Part shown: positions 8,901 to 16,063 of the stretch, piece after piece
Layout: each line of letters begins with the position of its first letter
Numbering within the stretch: position 1 is the first letter of the stretch
NCBI GenBank assembly: GCA_025359105.1
Contig: JANYHK010000026.1
Coordinates: forward strand, 1 to 64,000
Direction of reading: 5' to 3'
Source of the DNA: Myxococcales bacterium
GTDB taxonomy: Bacteria > Myxococcota_A > Polyangia > Polyangiales > Polyangiaceae
DNA length: 64,000 nt
The notes under the pieces: model-generated
The model's input: only the letters and a program-made list of their open reading frames with translations
Databases searched by the model: none
Told to the model about the DNA's origin: nothing
Made by a program: the position numbers and the translations under genes

Positions 8901-9764
8901 GCCGACCTGCTCCTCGCGCTCCTGGGCCGAGAGGAAAAGGGGGCGACGGTGGATCCGGCCTCCGCGGCGCAGATCCAGCGCGCGTTCGCGGTGCGCGCGC
9001 TCGTAGACGGCGACCCGGCCAGATATCGCGTCCTCATCGAGCGGGCCGCCGCGAGCTCCGAACGCGCCGGGGACCTGCGGGGCGCCGCGGTGCGGCAGTC
9101 CGACTGCGCCTACGCGAGCATCGAGCTCGGCCTCTACCGCGAGGCGGAAGCGCAGCTTCGTGACGTCCTCGCCGTCGCGCGGCGGCTCGGGCTCGACGAG
9201 CGCGTCCTCTGGTTGCAGCAGAACCTGGGGCAAGTGCTGATCGCGCAGGGCGCGCTCGCCGAGGCCCGGGTGCTCGAGCAGCACGCGATCGACGGATTCG
9301 CGAAGCAAGGGAATCCGCGGATGGAGGCGGCAAGTCGTGTGTATTTTGCACGCATCCTCGCGCGCACTGGCGAGCTCGACGAAGCCGAGCGCCAGGCCGA
9401 GCGCGCGATGGCGATCGTGAGCGAGCTCCCGCTCGAAGTGGCCTTCGCCCAGATCGAGATCGCCGCCGTGCGCCTGCTGAAGGGCGATGCCCGCGTCGCA
9501 CTCGACGCCGCCCGCGCGGCGAACGATGAGCTCGTGCGCGCGGGCGGAATCGACGAAGGCGAGGCGCGCATCCGCCTCATTTACGCCGAGGCCCTCCACG
9601 CGACCGGGGACCTGGATGAAGCACGCGCCGCCATCACGACTGCGCGCGACCGCCTGCACGCCCGGGCCGCAAAGATCGGCGACGAGGCCTGGCGCCAGAG
9701 CTTTCTCGAGTGCGTGCCGGAGAACGCTCGCACCCTCGAGCTCGCTCGCGCGTGGTCGGCGTGA
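5910..9764 (+). CDS. Ser/Thr protein kinase fused to cyclase-like, AAA ATPase and TPR-like regions
   Basis: 1284 residues from a GTG at 5910. Residues 10-270 are a complete PknB-type kinase: glycine loop GVGGMG, Lys in VALKVV, HRDVKPSNILL, DFG, and GTPGYMAPE in the activation segment. Residues 285-445 resemble a class III nucleotide cyclase fold without clear metal-binding Asp residues. Residues about 455-720 are an AAA_16-type ATPase (APAGVGKSRLR Walker A; LVLEDLHWGD Walker B). The remainder is helical, TPR-like repeats. This layout is common in large myxobacterial signalling proteins, where the kinase is thought to be governed by the ATPase/TPR part. No transmembrane helix. It stands alone and converges on the hemerythrin-like gene. 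Confidence 0.93.
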   Translation: MNPGDVIGNRFEIERVAGVGGMGIVYRAFDRVAQGPVALKVVRDANDSSRFAREARVLSGLKHPRIVRYVDHGTTDGKQAYLAMEWLDGEDLAARLGRSGLTVAESIELAVNVAEALGAAHAQGIVHRDVKPSNILLLGEGVDRLKLLDFGIARITDVNLTRTSTLVGTPGYMAPELARGELEVDARADTFALGCVLFECLTGAPAFSGENVMAVLAKILLDSPPRARSLQAAIPPELDDLVARMMSKQRDRRPNTLAEVAKELAALGKVGPSQRVPRSHAPPAITTDEQHVFSVVLASTGVADVTAATMGTEESGARIQAVRAAMKAYGAHAEPMLDGSIVVALTGAQAATDQASWVAKCALALRPILPGVPMAIATARGSAMGRAPLGQVIERAARLLRAGSNAPGAAILLDEVTHGLLDARFEVSAGDPRELLGERAAAEAARTLLGKPTPCVGRDREMASLIAMFDECAADRTPRAVLVTAPAGVGKSRLRYEVLSRLAERDDPPTVWFARGDPMSNGSPFGMLAQLVRGAAGAFEGEPLAARQDMLRARVARHVDAAEVARTTQFLAELIGAPFPDDETNLQLQAARRDHALMGDQIRRAWEDLLGAEAKSAPVILVLEDLHWGDAPTVRAIDSVLRNLQERPIMVLALARPDVLETFPGLWAERALEEVRLSRLTPRAAGTLVRQVLGDVSERTAALLVERAGGNAFFLEELIRAAHDRGAEALPETVLAMVQARLDGLDPMARRVMRAGSVFGGAFWRRGVITLVGGARHADDVGAALSDLLAAEVITRRTGSKFVTEDEFAFRHALVREAAYAMLTDGDRALGHKLAGEWLETTGERDAIVLAEHFERGDAPAKAAVSYRRAAEQALEGNDFEAAITRAGRGLECGASGAARGELHLLQAQGHSWRGRPLDAETCGLQAMAALPPGGVAWYRAAAEVADAAGCLGQKERLAHAVATIEAAPCDADATSARIVALSVGVRQFIVSGGYEQADLLLALLGREEKGATVDPASAAQIQRAFAVRALVDGDPARYRVLIERAAASSERAGDLRGAAVRQSDCAYASIELGLYREAEAQLRDVLAVARRLGLDERVLWLQQNLGQVLIAQGALAEARVLEQHAIDGFAKQGNPRMEAASRVYFARILARTGELDEAERQAERAMAIVSELPLEVAFAQIEIAAVRLLKGDARVALDAARAANDELVRAGGIDEGEARIRLIYAEALHATGDLDEARAAITTARDRLHARAAKIGDEAWRQSFLECVPENARTLELARAWSA

Positions 9765-9770
9765 TCGCCT

Positions 9771-10328
9771 TCAACGTTTGCTCGTGAGCGCGTCGCGCGC
9801 GCGGTCGACCATCGACGCGAACGGACCGATCAGGAGGTTGGCCGTCGCCGACTCGATGCCGGGGTGCGGGCGCGTGGGCGCGATCGATTCGGCGAGCTCC
9901 ACCGCTTTGCGCATACGCTCGAGGCGCTCGCGCTCGAGCTCACCGGAGAGCTGCGCAAATTCCTCGCTCTCCTCGGCCTCGGCGTGCGCCAGGACCTTCT
10001 CGTGCAAGGTGCGAAACAGCGTCTCGAACTCCGTCGAGTCGACGTTCATGAGCTCGAGCTTCGCAAGCGTCTCCTTGGCCTCCTTCTCTTCGGCGAGTCG
10101 CGCAGAGACGATGGCCTGGCCGCCCGGGATCCCCCTGCTCGCCGCCGGGTGCACGATCTCCTCTTCCGCCGTCTCGTGAATGGCGAGGAGCCGGCGCAGC
10201 TCGAAGAAGCGACGCTCGCGGCTCTTGCCCTTCGAGCCGACAACCGCCTCGAAGAGCGACTTCACCTCTTCGTGCTGGCTCTCGAGAAATTGGACGACGT
10301 CGATTCCCTTCTCGGTCATGGTTCCCAT
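9771..10328 (-). CDS. Hemerythrin-like (HHE) domain protein
   Basis: 185 residues, all helical. Metal-ligand His/Glu residues are visible in 'FLESQHEEVKSLF', 'LAIHETAEEEIVHPAA' and 'LFRTLHEKVLAHAEAEE', matching the HHE cation-binding pattern. Such proteins bind a di-iron centre and sense or handle O2, NO or oxidative stress. The ATG at 10328 follows AGGAG at a good distance; a second ATG three codons later is less well placed. It is soluble. A sigma-54-like element lies 48 bp upstream (10376-10391), so the gene probably belongs to the stress regulon of this region. Confidence 0.88.
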   Translation of the reverse strand: MGTMTEKGIDVVQFLESQHEEVKSLFEAVVGSKGKSRERRFFELRRLLAIHETAEEEIVHPAASRGIPGGQAIVSARLAEEKEAKETLAKLELMNVDSTEFETLFRTLHEKVLAHAEAEESEEFAQLSGELERERLERMRKAVELAESIAPTRPHPGIESATANLLIGPFASMVDRARDALTSKR

Positions 10329-10375
10329 GGTGTTCTCCTAGTTCTTGCGCCGTCCGTCGGCGCTCTGCTTGGCTT

Positions 10376-10391
10376 TGCAGCCTTCGTGCCC
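10376..10391 (-). promoter_or_regulatory. Candidate sigma-54 promoter of the hemerythrin-like gene
   Basis: Read on the minus strand the sequence is GGGCAC-GAAGG-CTGCA, which keeps the GG and GC dinucleotides at the required distance of the -24/-12 consensus TGGCAC-N5-TTGCA. The predicted transcript start near 10365 leaves a 37-nt leader containing the AGGAG ribosome binding site. Confidence 0.45.
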
Positions 10392-10450
10392 AAATGGCCG
10401 CTTCGCGCTCGCCGTCGCGGCATGCGACGCGCGCCAACGCGCGCGTGCGT

Positions 10451-10726
10451 TCACGCGGCGCGGGCAGGGGCGACGCGCTTGCGCTTGCGCAGCTCGACGC
10501 GCATCCAGTCGAAGCTGGGCATGTCCAGCCCCAGCGTGCGGCGGAGCAAGTAGAGCGCGTGGTGAACCTCGGTGTCGTCTGGCTCTTCGACGGAACCGTC
10601 GAGGACGTTGCGGTCCTCGGCCAGCGCGACCGCTGCCGCGAGCTCGTCTCCATGCGCCGCACGGAGGTAGTGGCGAGCCTCCAGCTCGGACAGCGAGGCG
10701 ATCGATGCGACCGTGAGTGCTTTCAT
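10451..10726 (-). CDS. Small acidic/basic hypothetical protein
   Basis: 91 residues from an ATG at 10726 preceded by GGAGG ten bases upstream. The N-terminal half is helical (SLSELEARHYLRAAHGDE), the middle is acidic (VEEPDDTEVHHAL), and the end is an amphipathic plus basic tail (VELRKRKR). There is no signal peptide or transmembrane segment and I recognise no family. It sits between the hemerythrin-like and KGG genes on the same strand, so a stress-related role is a guess from context only. Confidence 0.6.
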   Translation of the reverse strand: MKALTVASIASLSELEARHYLRAAHGDELAAAVALAEDRNVLDGSVEEPDDTEVHHALYLLRRTLGLDMPSFDWMRVELRKRKRVAPARAA

Positions 10727-10821
10727 TCTGGTCAGCCTCCGAAATTCGTTCGTCGCGAGATCACAAACCGAGACTCCAGGTCCGCCTCCCGATGGAGCGG
10801 AAATGGGGGGCAGGCGGCGGT

Positions 10822-11163
10822 TCAGCCGCGATCGGCCGAGGTCTCCCCGCCGCGTTCCCCGTTCGGCGCCTGCTGCGCCGCGGGATGCTGCTGCGTCGCG
10901 GCATGCGGCTTCTGTTTCGACGTCGTGCGCGGGCGGTGGGGCGCGAGGCCGCCCTTGCGCCCCGCCAGGCGCGCCTCCTCGGAGGTGAACTCGTGCGCCG
11001 TCCCCGCCTCGTGCGCGGCCTTGCCTCCGATTCGAGCGATCTCGCGAACGCGCTCGACAGCCATCACTGCGAAGCCGCGGCGCGCGCGGGAACGCGTAGT
11101 GGGCGGCGCTTCCTCGCCGTGGATGTTCGTCGTCGTGGTCTCTTCTGTGGTCCTCTTTTCCAT
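10822..11163 (-). CDS. KGG-motif general stress protein
   Basis: 113 residues. The core GGKAAHEAGTAHEFTSEEA followed by ARLAGRKGG is the KGG motif seen in GsiB/con-10-type general stress proteins, which are small, hydrophilic and probably disordered. The N-terminus is rich in Thr/Glu; the C-terminus has His/Gln/Pro-rich low complexity. The ATG at 11163 lies 9 bp after the stop of the preceding small gene and lacks a strong ribosome binding site, so it is probably translated as the second gene of a two-gene message. An in-frame GTG four codons upstream is possible. Confidence 0.75.
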   Translation of the reverse strand: MEKRTTEETTTTNIHGEEAPPTTRSRARRGFAVMAVERVREIARIGGKAAHEAGTAHEFTSEEARLAGRKGGLAPHRPRTTSKQKPHAATQQHPAAQQAPNGERGGETSADRG

Positions 11164-11171
11164 GGCGTGGC

Positions 11172-11408
11172 TCACACGTTTTCGGGTTGTTTCCGACCGC
11201 GCGTTCCGGAGAGGTTGCTGAGCACGACGCGTACCAACGTGTGCTTTGCCGGCGGGCCTCTCGTCTGCGACCAGAACCTGCAAACGCGACCAACTCGCCA
11301 CAGGGGGCGCACATCGCCACGCCGCGTGGCTTGCCGGGCGAGCTCGTTGCGGCGAATCGTCGCACTGGCCCGAGACAGGGACCGAGGGAGCCCGCTCTTC
11401 TTCGACAT
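11172..11408 (-). CDS. Small basic protein upstream of the KGG gene
   Basis: 78 residues, start MSKKSGLPRSLSRASATIRR, very rich in Arg. The ATG at 11408 has an excellent ribosome binding site (GGAGG, six bases upstream), the best evidence that it is translated. No known domain; the opening 'GLPRSLSRAS' faintly resembles the start of ChaB-type proteins, but the rest does not follow that fold. It may be a frameshifted derivative of a longer protein. A sigma-54-like element lies about 54 bp upstream, shared with the KGG gene downstream. Confidence 0.45.
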   Translation of the reverse strand: MSKKSGLPRSLSRASATIRRNELARQATRRGDVRPLWRVGRVCRFWSQTRGPPAKHTLVRVVLSNLSGTRGRKQPENV

Positions 11409-11461
11409 GACGTGCCTCCTTCATTCTGACGGCTCGACGCGAACCGTTCGGGATCGCGACC

Positions 11462-11477
11462 TGCGACGGGCGTGCCC
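11462..11477 (-). promoter_or_regulatory. Candidate sigma-54 promoter for the small protein/KGG pair
   Basis: Minus-strand sequence GGGCAC-GCCCG-TCGCA keeps GG and GC at -24/-12 spacing. The predicted start near 11451 gives a 43-nt leader to the GGAGG-preceded ATG at 11408. Local GC content makes chance matches possible. Confidence 0.4.
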
Positions 11478-11556
11478 ACCCGCGACGCCACGCGACGCGC
11501 GGCGCTCGCCGGGGAGGTTCCAGCGAACGCCGCGCGGTCTGGTCTCGTGTCCTCGC

Positions 11557-11961
11557 TCAGTGCTCGAGGCAGAGCTTGCCCTTGCGGCAGGCCGCGAGCC
11601 GACTGATCGAGTCGAGCGGGTTGCCGCACTTCTCGCTCTTGATGTCGGTCAGGCAGTCGTTCAGATCGGGTTCGCTGATGCCGCGAGGGCACTCTTCGGC
11701 GCGCAGGTCCGCACGCTTGTCATGGCCGAGCTCGTTCGTGCACGCCTGGCGCGTCCCGTACGACTTGCCGGCGCCAACGTTGTTGCACGCGACCTCGCGA
11801 TCGCAGCGCGCCTCCGTGATGCGCTGGATCGCGGATTCGTTCGGTGCGATGTGCGCCGACGTCGTCACGGGCGCGTCGGGCCCCTTGATCTCGCCTCGTC
11901 CGCACGCCGCGGTCAGCGCCACGGCTACGGCCATACCACTCAGTCCGATGAGGAGTCGCAT
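11557..11961 (-). CDS. DUF6184-like lipoprotein
   Basis: 134 residues from the ATG at 11961 (GGAAGAG ribosome binding site). The signal peptide ends in a lipobox LTAAC (Cys about 20). The mature part has six cysteines in the pattern EARCDREVACNNVG ... EECPRG ... LNDCLTDI ... EKCGNPL ... LAACRKGKLC, which matches my memory of DUF6184 lipoproteins, a family largely restricted to myxobacteria. The cysteines presumably form disulphides outside the cytoplasmic membrane. The function is unknown. It lies just downstream of a histidine kinase gene on the same strand. Confidence 0.75.
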   Translation of the reverse strand: MRLLIGLSGMAVAVALTAACGRGEIKGPDAPVTTSAHIAPNESAIQRITEARCDREVACNNVGAGKSYGTRQACTNELGHDKRADLRAEECPRGISEPDLNDCLTDIKSEKCGNPLDSISRLAACRKGKLCLEH

Positions 11962-12022
11962 GTCTCTTCCTTTTGTTTGAGGGGCACCTTCGCCCACGCG
12001 GCAGGTTGCAAACGGTAGGCGA

Positions 12023-12769
12023 CTACTGACTGCTCACGACCGATGCCGGCCCCGCGTGGGGGATGCGCAGGCGCACCGTAGCGCCGCGGGGGTCGCTCGG
12101 ATCGGCCGCCTTCCGCCGCTCGACGAGGAGCTCGCCGCCGTGGGCCGCCGCGACGTCCTGGACGATCGCGAGCGAGAGCCCGAGCCCGCGACGCCCGCGG
12201 GGTGGCGTGAAGCGCTCGGGGATCGCGCCATCGAAGCCAGCGCCGTCGTCCGTGACCGAAATCACGACGCCGCTGGCGTCGCACTTGGCGTCGACGGCGA
12301 CGATCTTTCGCGCGTGGGCGATGGCGTTGACGACGAGCTCGGCGACGGCCGCGGACACCCAGGTCGTGTCGATCGCGGCAGGACACGGCTCGGGCGGGAG
12401 AGTCAACACGACCGAGATCCCATTGCGGGTCTCGATGAGCTCTGCGTCGCGGACCGCGGTTTGGATGACCGCTTTGACGTCGACCGGCGTGCGCGAGAAC
12501 GTGACGTCACGAGATACGAGCTGCGCGGTGCGACTGAGGCGCTCCGCCGTGCGCAGTACGCGACGCGCCGCGCGACGGACCATCGCGAGGAAATTGGCGA
12601 CCTTCAGCGCGTCCGGCCCCAACGCGAGCTCCATCTCCTCGATGGCGCGTAGCGTGACGCCGGCCGGCCCACGGAGCTCGTGCGCGATTCGCTCGAGCAT
12701 CTCGGTGCGGACGTAGTCGGCGTCGTGCGAGCTGGCGTCCTCCTGGTCCTCGCGATCGGCGTCCTTCAT
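12023..12769 (-). CDS. Cytoplasmic sensor histidine kinase (no input domain)
   Basis: 248 residues. The H-box is ERIAHELRGP near residue 30, directly after a short acidic N-terminus, so there is no sensory domain. The ATPase part follows: N-box VNAIAHARK, G1 TDDGAGF, and G2 GLGLSLAIVQDVAAAHGG. With no membrane segment it must receive its signal through a partner. The ATG at 12769 has GGAGGG in front and overlaps the stop of a truncated receiver gene by 4 bp (ATGA), pointing to a former receiver-kinase operon. Confidence 0.88.
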   Translation of the reverse strand: MKDADREDQEDASSHDADYVRTEMLERIAHELRGPAGVTLRAIEEMELALGPDALKVANFLAMVRRAARRVLRTAERLSRTAQLVSRDVTFSRTPVDVKAVIQTAVRDAELIETRNGISVVLTLPPEPCPAAIDTTWVSAAVAELVVNAIAHARKIVAVDAKCDASGVVISVTDDGAGFDGAIPERFTPPRGRRGLGLSLAIVQDVAAAHGGELLVERRKAADPSDPRGATVRLRIPHAGPASVVSSQ

Positions 12770-12930
12770 TGGAACCCTCCACGGTTTCCGACCTCGGGCT
12801 GAACCGCGCGTTCGAGCGGCCGGAACGGCGGCGTCTTCGTGCTGGACACCTCACAGCCGAGGCGCGTGAGCGATGCCTCGAGCGAACACTCGAGACGATC
12901 CTCGTCGAGCACGAGCGGGCCGTCTTTCAT
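12766..12930 (-). pseudogene. Truncated receiver domain, paralogous to the nearby NtrC-type activator
   Basis: The ATG at 12930 is preceded by a perfect GGAGG. The 54 residues read MKDGPLVLDEDRLEC, then LTRLGCEVSSTKTPP and LERAVQ. Almost every position matches the first 45 residues of the NtrC-type regulator at 20649-22073 (VLVVDDDQSEC, LGCEVSSTTSP, LERAAQ). The phospho-acceptor Asp and everything after it are gone. The frame then runs 'NRGGFQ' into a stop that overlaps the kinase start. The same frame is open upstream to an ATG at 13143 (MSTPAQDEHDTW), so a longer 125-residue product is conceivable. Confidence 0.7.
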
Positions 12931-12965
12931 CTCGACCTCCGAGGGGCCCACCAAACCGCCGCAGT

Positions 12966-12980
12966 GTGGCGATTCGCCAC
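12966..12980. promoter_or_regulatory. 15-bp palindrome, member A of a shared site family
   Basis: GTGGCGATTCGCCAC is symmetric except for its central bases. Together with the preceding GCAGT it shares a 10-mer (GCAGTGTGGC) with site C at 22474-22488. Unlike the other two copies, no sigma-54-like promoter was found at 110-160 bp on either side; it lies 36 bp before the truncated receiver gene, whose region has been rearranged. Confidence 0.45.
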
Positions 12981-13245
12981 TCCCTCTACCTGTACGCGCC
13001 GGGGCGGCTGCCGAGACGACGTCGCCGTCGATGTCGGATGCCCTGCGTTCGATCGCCCTCTCGGAGGCCGAGCGAAAGCTCGAAGCCGCGCGGTCAATTT
13101 TCGCCAACCAGGTGTCGTGCTCATCCTGCGCGGGGGTGCTCATGGCTGGCCTCTCAAGCACTCTCCGTGCCGCCTCCGTCTTTGCCGCCCAACGCAGCGC
13201 ACCAGCCGGAGCCCGCGCCTGTTCGAGGCGCATCGGAGGTCTTAG

Positions 13246-13700
13246 CTATTGCTTCCAGAGCGGCGAAAACGGGTCGCGGTGGTTCATGCGCAGCGTCGTG
13301 CGCGGCGACGCCGCGGGGGCGGCGAGGGCCCGCGGCCGGCGCGCGCGGAGGAGACTTTCGTAGAGCTGCGCGTACTCGGTCGCCATGCGGAGCGAGCTCC
13401 ATCGCTCGAGCGCGCGTTCGCGCAGCGCCCGCGCGTGGCGCAGGAGGGCGAGCCGCTCGGCGCCCGACGGGCTGCCGAGCCAGGTGACGGCGTTGCCCGC
13501 CGCGTCGAGGCGGTGGAGCATCTCCGCGTCGAAGAAGCCCGCGTGCCGGAAGGGCGCGAGTCACCTGACGCGTACACGACCACGGTGTGTCCGATCCGGC
13601 TGAGCATCTTCGCGAGCTCCGCGATGAAGCCCTCCACACCGCCGGGACTGCACGTGGGGGGTACCGTGGACGCGACCGAAGCAACCAGGGCGATCCGCAT
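13246..13700 (-). pseudogene. Glycosyltransferase family 4 gene with internal deletions
   Basis: From the ATG at 13700 the frame begins as a typical GT4 N-terminus: MRIALVASVAS, then PGGVEGFIAELAKMLSRIGH and VVVYASGDS. Around 13540 similarity jumps to another frame: HAGFFDAEMLHRLDAAGN, VTWLGSPSG, ALLRHARAL, and then the end of such enzymes (ERALERWSSLRMATEYAQLY). The whole sugar-nucleotide-binding region with its E-x7-E motif is missing, so at least two deletions and one frameshift have occurred. An intact enzyme would be about 350-400 residues; only about 150 codons remain. Confidence 0.65.
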
Positions 13701-13857
13701 GACGACTCGACCTCCAGCCGTCAAAGATTGCACGTACTGCGCCGAGACCAACCGTGCGAGAGCACGCCGAGATTGCGGGCGCCCGCGCGAAGCATTGGCG
13801 TCACACTGCGTCAGAGCTGCACACGCGGGATTGCGTAAAACGACGTCTCTAGCTGCC

Positions 13858-14775
13858 TTACGACGCGGTGTCCGCCACGCAGCGAATTCCGAACGTCTTC
13901 TTGAAGTACGTCCCTTCGTAGTCGTCGCGCGCGCTCGCGCGGTGCCACTCTTCGGTGCTGTTCCACCCGCCGCCTCGGCCGACGTACGCGCCGTACTGCG
14001 TCGTGGGCGCGGGACCCTGCGGATCGTCGGCGGGAGCCGTGCCGTAGTATGCCGGATTGTAGACGTCGCTCACCCACTCGACGACGTTGCCGGCCATGTC
14101 GAGCGCCCCGTACGGGCTCACGCCCTTGGGGTGGCTGCCCACCGGCTCCGTCCCGTTGGCGCAACCCGCGATGTTCGCGCGCACACAGTCGATGGGATCG
14201 TTGCCCCAAGGAAACTTCGCTGCCGTTGCGCCGCGTGCAGCCTTCTCCCACTCCGCCTCCGTGGGGAGGCGTTTCTGCTGGCTCTTGCAGTACGCGATCG
14301 CGTCCGTCCGGTTCACGCAGACCACCGGGTGCGTCGCCCGCGCGCCGCACGGGTCCCACTCGCACGTGGGCGCGAGGCACGCGCCGGACGCTACGCACGC
14401 GTAGTACTGGGCCCGCGTCACCTCCGTCACGTCGATGCGGAACGCCTTCAGCGTGACCTCATGCTCGGGGGTCTCGTCCGGTTTGCACTCGCCGTCGACG
14501 GCCGAGTTGCAGCCCATGTTGAACGAGCCTCCGGGCACGTCCACCATCGCCGACGGCTCGGCGGGCGGCATCGCGCCGCAGACCGGCGTCGGCAGACGCG
14601 CGGCGTTTGGCTGCTCCTCTGGCGCGCCGCTGCGAACGGCGGCGTCGGGCCGATCGGCGCCACCGTGCACGCTGCCGACGAGCTCGTCGGGCCCCGCCAG
14701 GCGACATGCCGCGATCGAGCACGCCGCGACGCTGAACGAGATGCAGACCGCGACGCGATGGAAACGGCTCACCAT
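13858..14775 (-). CDS. FGE-sulfatase-fold lipoprotein (no catalytic Cys pair)
   Basis: 305 residues from the ATG at 14775 (GGAGG ribosome binding site). A lipobox SIAAC is at about residue 24, then a short linker. From residue 80 it is a formylglycine-generating-enzyme fold: 'VPGGSFNMGC', DVTEVTRAQY, CVNRTDAIAYC, RLPTEAEWE, PWGNDP, GNVVEWVSD, RGGGWNS and FGIRC. The active-site region lacks the two cysteines five residues apart that true FGE uses, so it is probably a non-catalytic or differently acting family member. Extra cysteines suggest export. A sigma-54-like promoter lies 24 bp upstream. Confidence 0.85.
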   Translation of the reverse strand: MVSRFHRVAVCISFSVAACSIAACRLAGPDELVGSVHGGADRPDAAVRSGAPEEQPNAARLPTPVCGAMPPAEPSAMVDVPGGSFNMGCNSAVDGECKPDETPEHEVTLKAFRIDVTEVTRAQYYACVASGACLAPTCEWDPCGARATHPVVCVNRTDAIAYCKSQQKRLPTEAEWEKAARGATAAKFPWGNDPIDCVRANIAGCANGTEPVGSHPKGVSPYGALDMAGNVVEWVSDVYNPAYYGTAPADDPQGPAPTTQYGAYVGRGGGWNSTEEWHRASARDDYEGTYFKKTFGIRCVADTAS

Positions 14776-14798
14776 GACAACCTCCGCGACGCACCCAC

Positions 14799-14814
14799 TG
14801 CAACGCGGGTGCCG
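14799..14814 (-). promoter_or_regulatory. Candidate sigma-54 promoter of the FGE-fold lipoprotein
   Basis: Minus-strand CGGCAC-CCGCG-TTGCA has a perfect -12 half and five of six matches in the -24 half. The predicted start near 14788 gives a 13-nt leader that still contains GGAGG. Confidence 0.5.
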
Positions 14815-14862
14815 GGCGCGCGCCCTGCCGTGAGTGCGACCGCGCCGCGAAACGCGGCGCCT

Positions 14863-14878
14863 TGGCATGGCGATTGAA
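14863..14878 (+). promoter_or_regulatory. Weak sigma-54-like element before the receiver-only regulator
   Basis: TGGCAT-GGCGA-TTGAA has the right spacing and a good -24 half, but the invariant GC of the -12 half is GA. It lies 58 bp before the ATG of the response regulator. Listed because neighbouring genes carry better copies. Confidence 0.25.
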
Positions 14879-14935
14879 GGAGTGCCGGCGTTCTCATTGG
14901 GTAAAGGATGAGGAAGGTCAAATGGACTGCGCGCG

Positions 14936-15364
14936 ATGACTGAGCTCGGCGTCCACCCTCGTTCCGTCTTGATCGCCGACGACGACGACGACATGCGCGC
15001 GCTGATCGCAGCGACGCTCCGGAGCGATCACTGGTCGGTGCTCGCAGCGAGCAACGGCGAAGAACTGCTCTATCTCCTCAACAAGGGGCTCGAGGCGCCC
15101 GAGCTGCGGCCCGAGCTGATCATCTCCGACGTATGCATGCCGACGCTCTCCGGCCTGGGCGTGCTGAGCGCGCTGCGTCGCGGGCAGGTCTCGATCCCGG
15201 TGATCCTCATCACTGGCATGAACGACGCGTCCATCTGGACCGTCGCCGAGCGCCTCGGCGCGACGGGCATGCTGACGAAGCCGTTCGACATGGACGATCT
15301 GCGAACAGCGGTGATGAACTCCCGCGTGGCGCACCAGCGGGCGTCGTCGCGCTTCCGGTTCTGA
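14936..15364 (+). CDS. Single-domain response regulator
   Basis: 142 residues consisting of one receiver domain. The acidic pocket is ADDDDD (residues 14-19), the phospho-acceptor is the Asp of IISDVCMP (about 62), the Thr/Ser position is in ILITGM, and the conserved Lys is in LTKPFD. There is no output domain; a short basic tail follows. Such proteins work as phosphorelay intermediates or by binding partners. It lies between FGE-fold and small lipoprotein genes in the stress island, with hybrid kinase genes nearby as possible phosphodonors. Confidence 0.9.
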   Translation: MTELGVHPRSVLIADDDDDMRALIAATLRSDHWSVLAASNGEELLYLLNKGLEAPELRPELIISDVCMPTLSGLGVLSALRRGQVSIPVILITGMNDASIWTVAERLGATGMLTKPFDMDDLRTAVMNSRVAHQRASSRFRF

Positions 15365-15428
15365 TGGCGGCGGCGGCGGCGCGAGCTGGTGCGTACCGGC
15401 ACGCTCGTGACGGCTCACGCCACGACGG

Positions 15429-15788
15429 CTACTTGACGAGGTGCCGGTCCTCGCGCTCCTCGCGCTCCTCGCGACTCTCGCGCCGCTGCTCGAGGTCCTC
15501 GCTTTTGCGCGGGCTACGCCGGTCGACCTCGCCCCGCTGCCACTGCTCGCGGCGCTTGCGCAGGGGGGGCGGCTCGTCGAGGAAGTACCGCCACTGCGAT
15601 CCCTCACGGAAGTACCACTTGTGCTCGACCAGGTACACCGGCCGGCCCTCGTAGCTCACGCTCGGGGATTTCTCGATCGCGACCGGCGCCGACGTGGTTT
15701 CGGCGTAGCTGGCGGTTTGGTAATCGTGGGCACAGCCGGCGAGCACGGCAGCGCTCGCGACGGTGACGGTGGCGAGGAACCTGAGCAT
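15429..15788 (-). CDS. Small lipoprotein with a charged C-terminal helix
   Basis: 119 residues. The signal peptide ends in LAGC (Cys 19). The mature part contains SYEGRPVYLVEHKWYFREGS, a compact aromatic beta segment, then 'YFLDEPPPL' and a long Arg/Glu-rich helix to the end (about residues 78-115). It resembles small outer-membrane or periplasmic lipoproteins of unknown function. The ATG at 15788 follows GAGGTG. A good sigma-54-like promoter lies at 15811-15826 and palindrome B about 155 bp upstream of the predicted start. Confidence 0.75.
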   Translation of the reverse strand: MLRFLATVTVASAAVLAGCAHDYQTASYAETTSAPVAIEKSPSVSYEGRPVYLVEHKWYFREGSQWRYFLDEPPPLRKRREQWQRGEVDRRSPRKSEDLEQRRESREEREEREDRHLVK

Positions 15789-15810
15789 GTTTCACCTCGT
15801 GCTCTCGAGT

Positions 15811-15826
15811 AGCAACGACGAGGCCA
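15811..15826 (-). promoter_or_regulatory. Candidate sigma-54 promoter of the small lipoprotein
   Basis: Minus-strand TGGCCT-CGTCG-TTGCT matches the -24/-12 consensus at TGGC and at all of TTGCW with exact spacing. The predicted start near 15800 leaves a 12-nt leader with the GAGG ribosome binding site. Palindrome B (15947-15961) is centred about 154 bp upstream. Confidence 0.55.
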
Positions 15827-15946
15827 AGCAGTAAAGACGCCGGCCAGGCCCAGCGACGCGAGCGATCTTGCGCGCGGTCGCCATCCCGTTCGTCCCAAAC
15901 CGTCCACCTCTCATCTCATCGCAGCTGCCGCAAGACTGCCTCGCTC

Positions 15947-15961
15947 GTGGCAATTTGCTAC
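15947..15961. promoter_or_regulatory. 15-bp palindrome, member B, between divergent sigma-54-type promoters
   Basis: GTGGCAATTTGCTAC is a near-perfect palindrome in the space between the divergent genes at 15788 (minus) and 16112 (plus). It is centred about 154 bp and 136 bp from the two predicted sigma-54 transcript starts, the usual place for an upstream activator sequence of an NtrC-type enhancer-binding protein. It belongs to the same family as the sites at 12966 and 22474. Confidence 0.55.
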
Positions 15962-16063
15962 CGCGCGAGGAAGGGCGCGAGAGCTAGGGCATCCGCCGAA
16001 AAAGCACATCGGCCGAAGGAGTGAGCACCGTGGTCGCGGGAGATGCGGCCGCTACGGTGCGAC

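Noticed and set aside
11172-11408. ChaB-family assignment for the small basic protein
   Set aside because: Only the first ten residues resemble ChaB; the conserved Trp/Gly end is absent in every frame.
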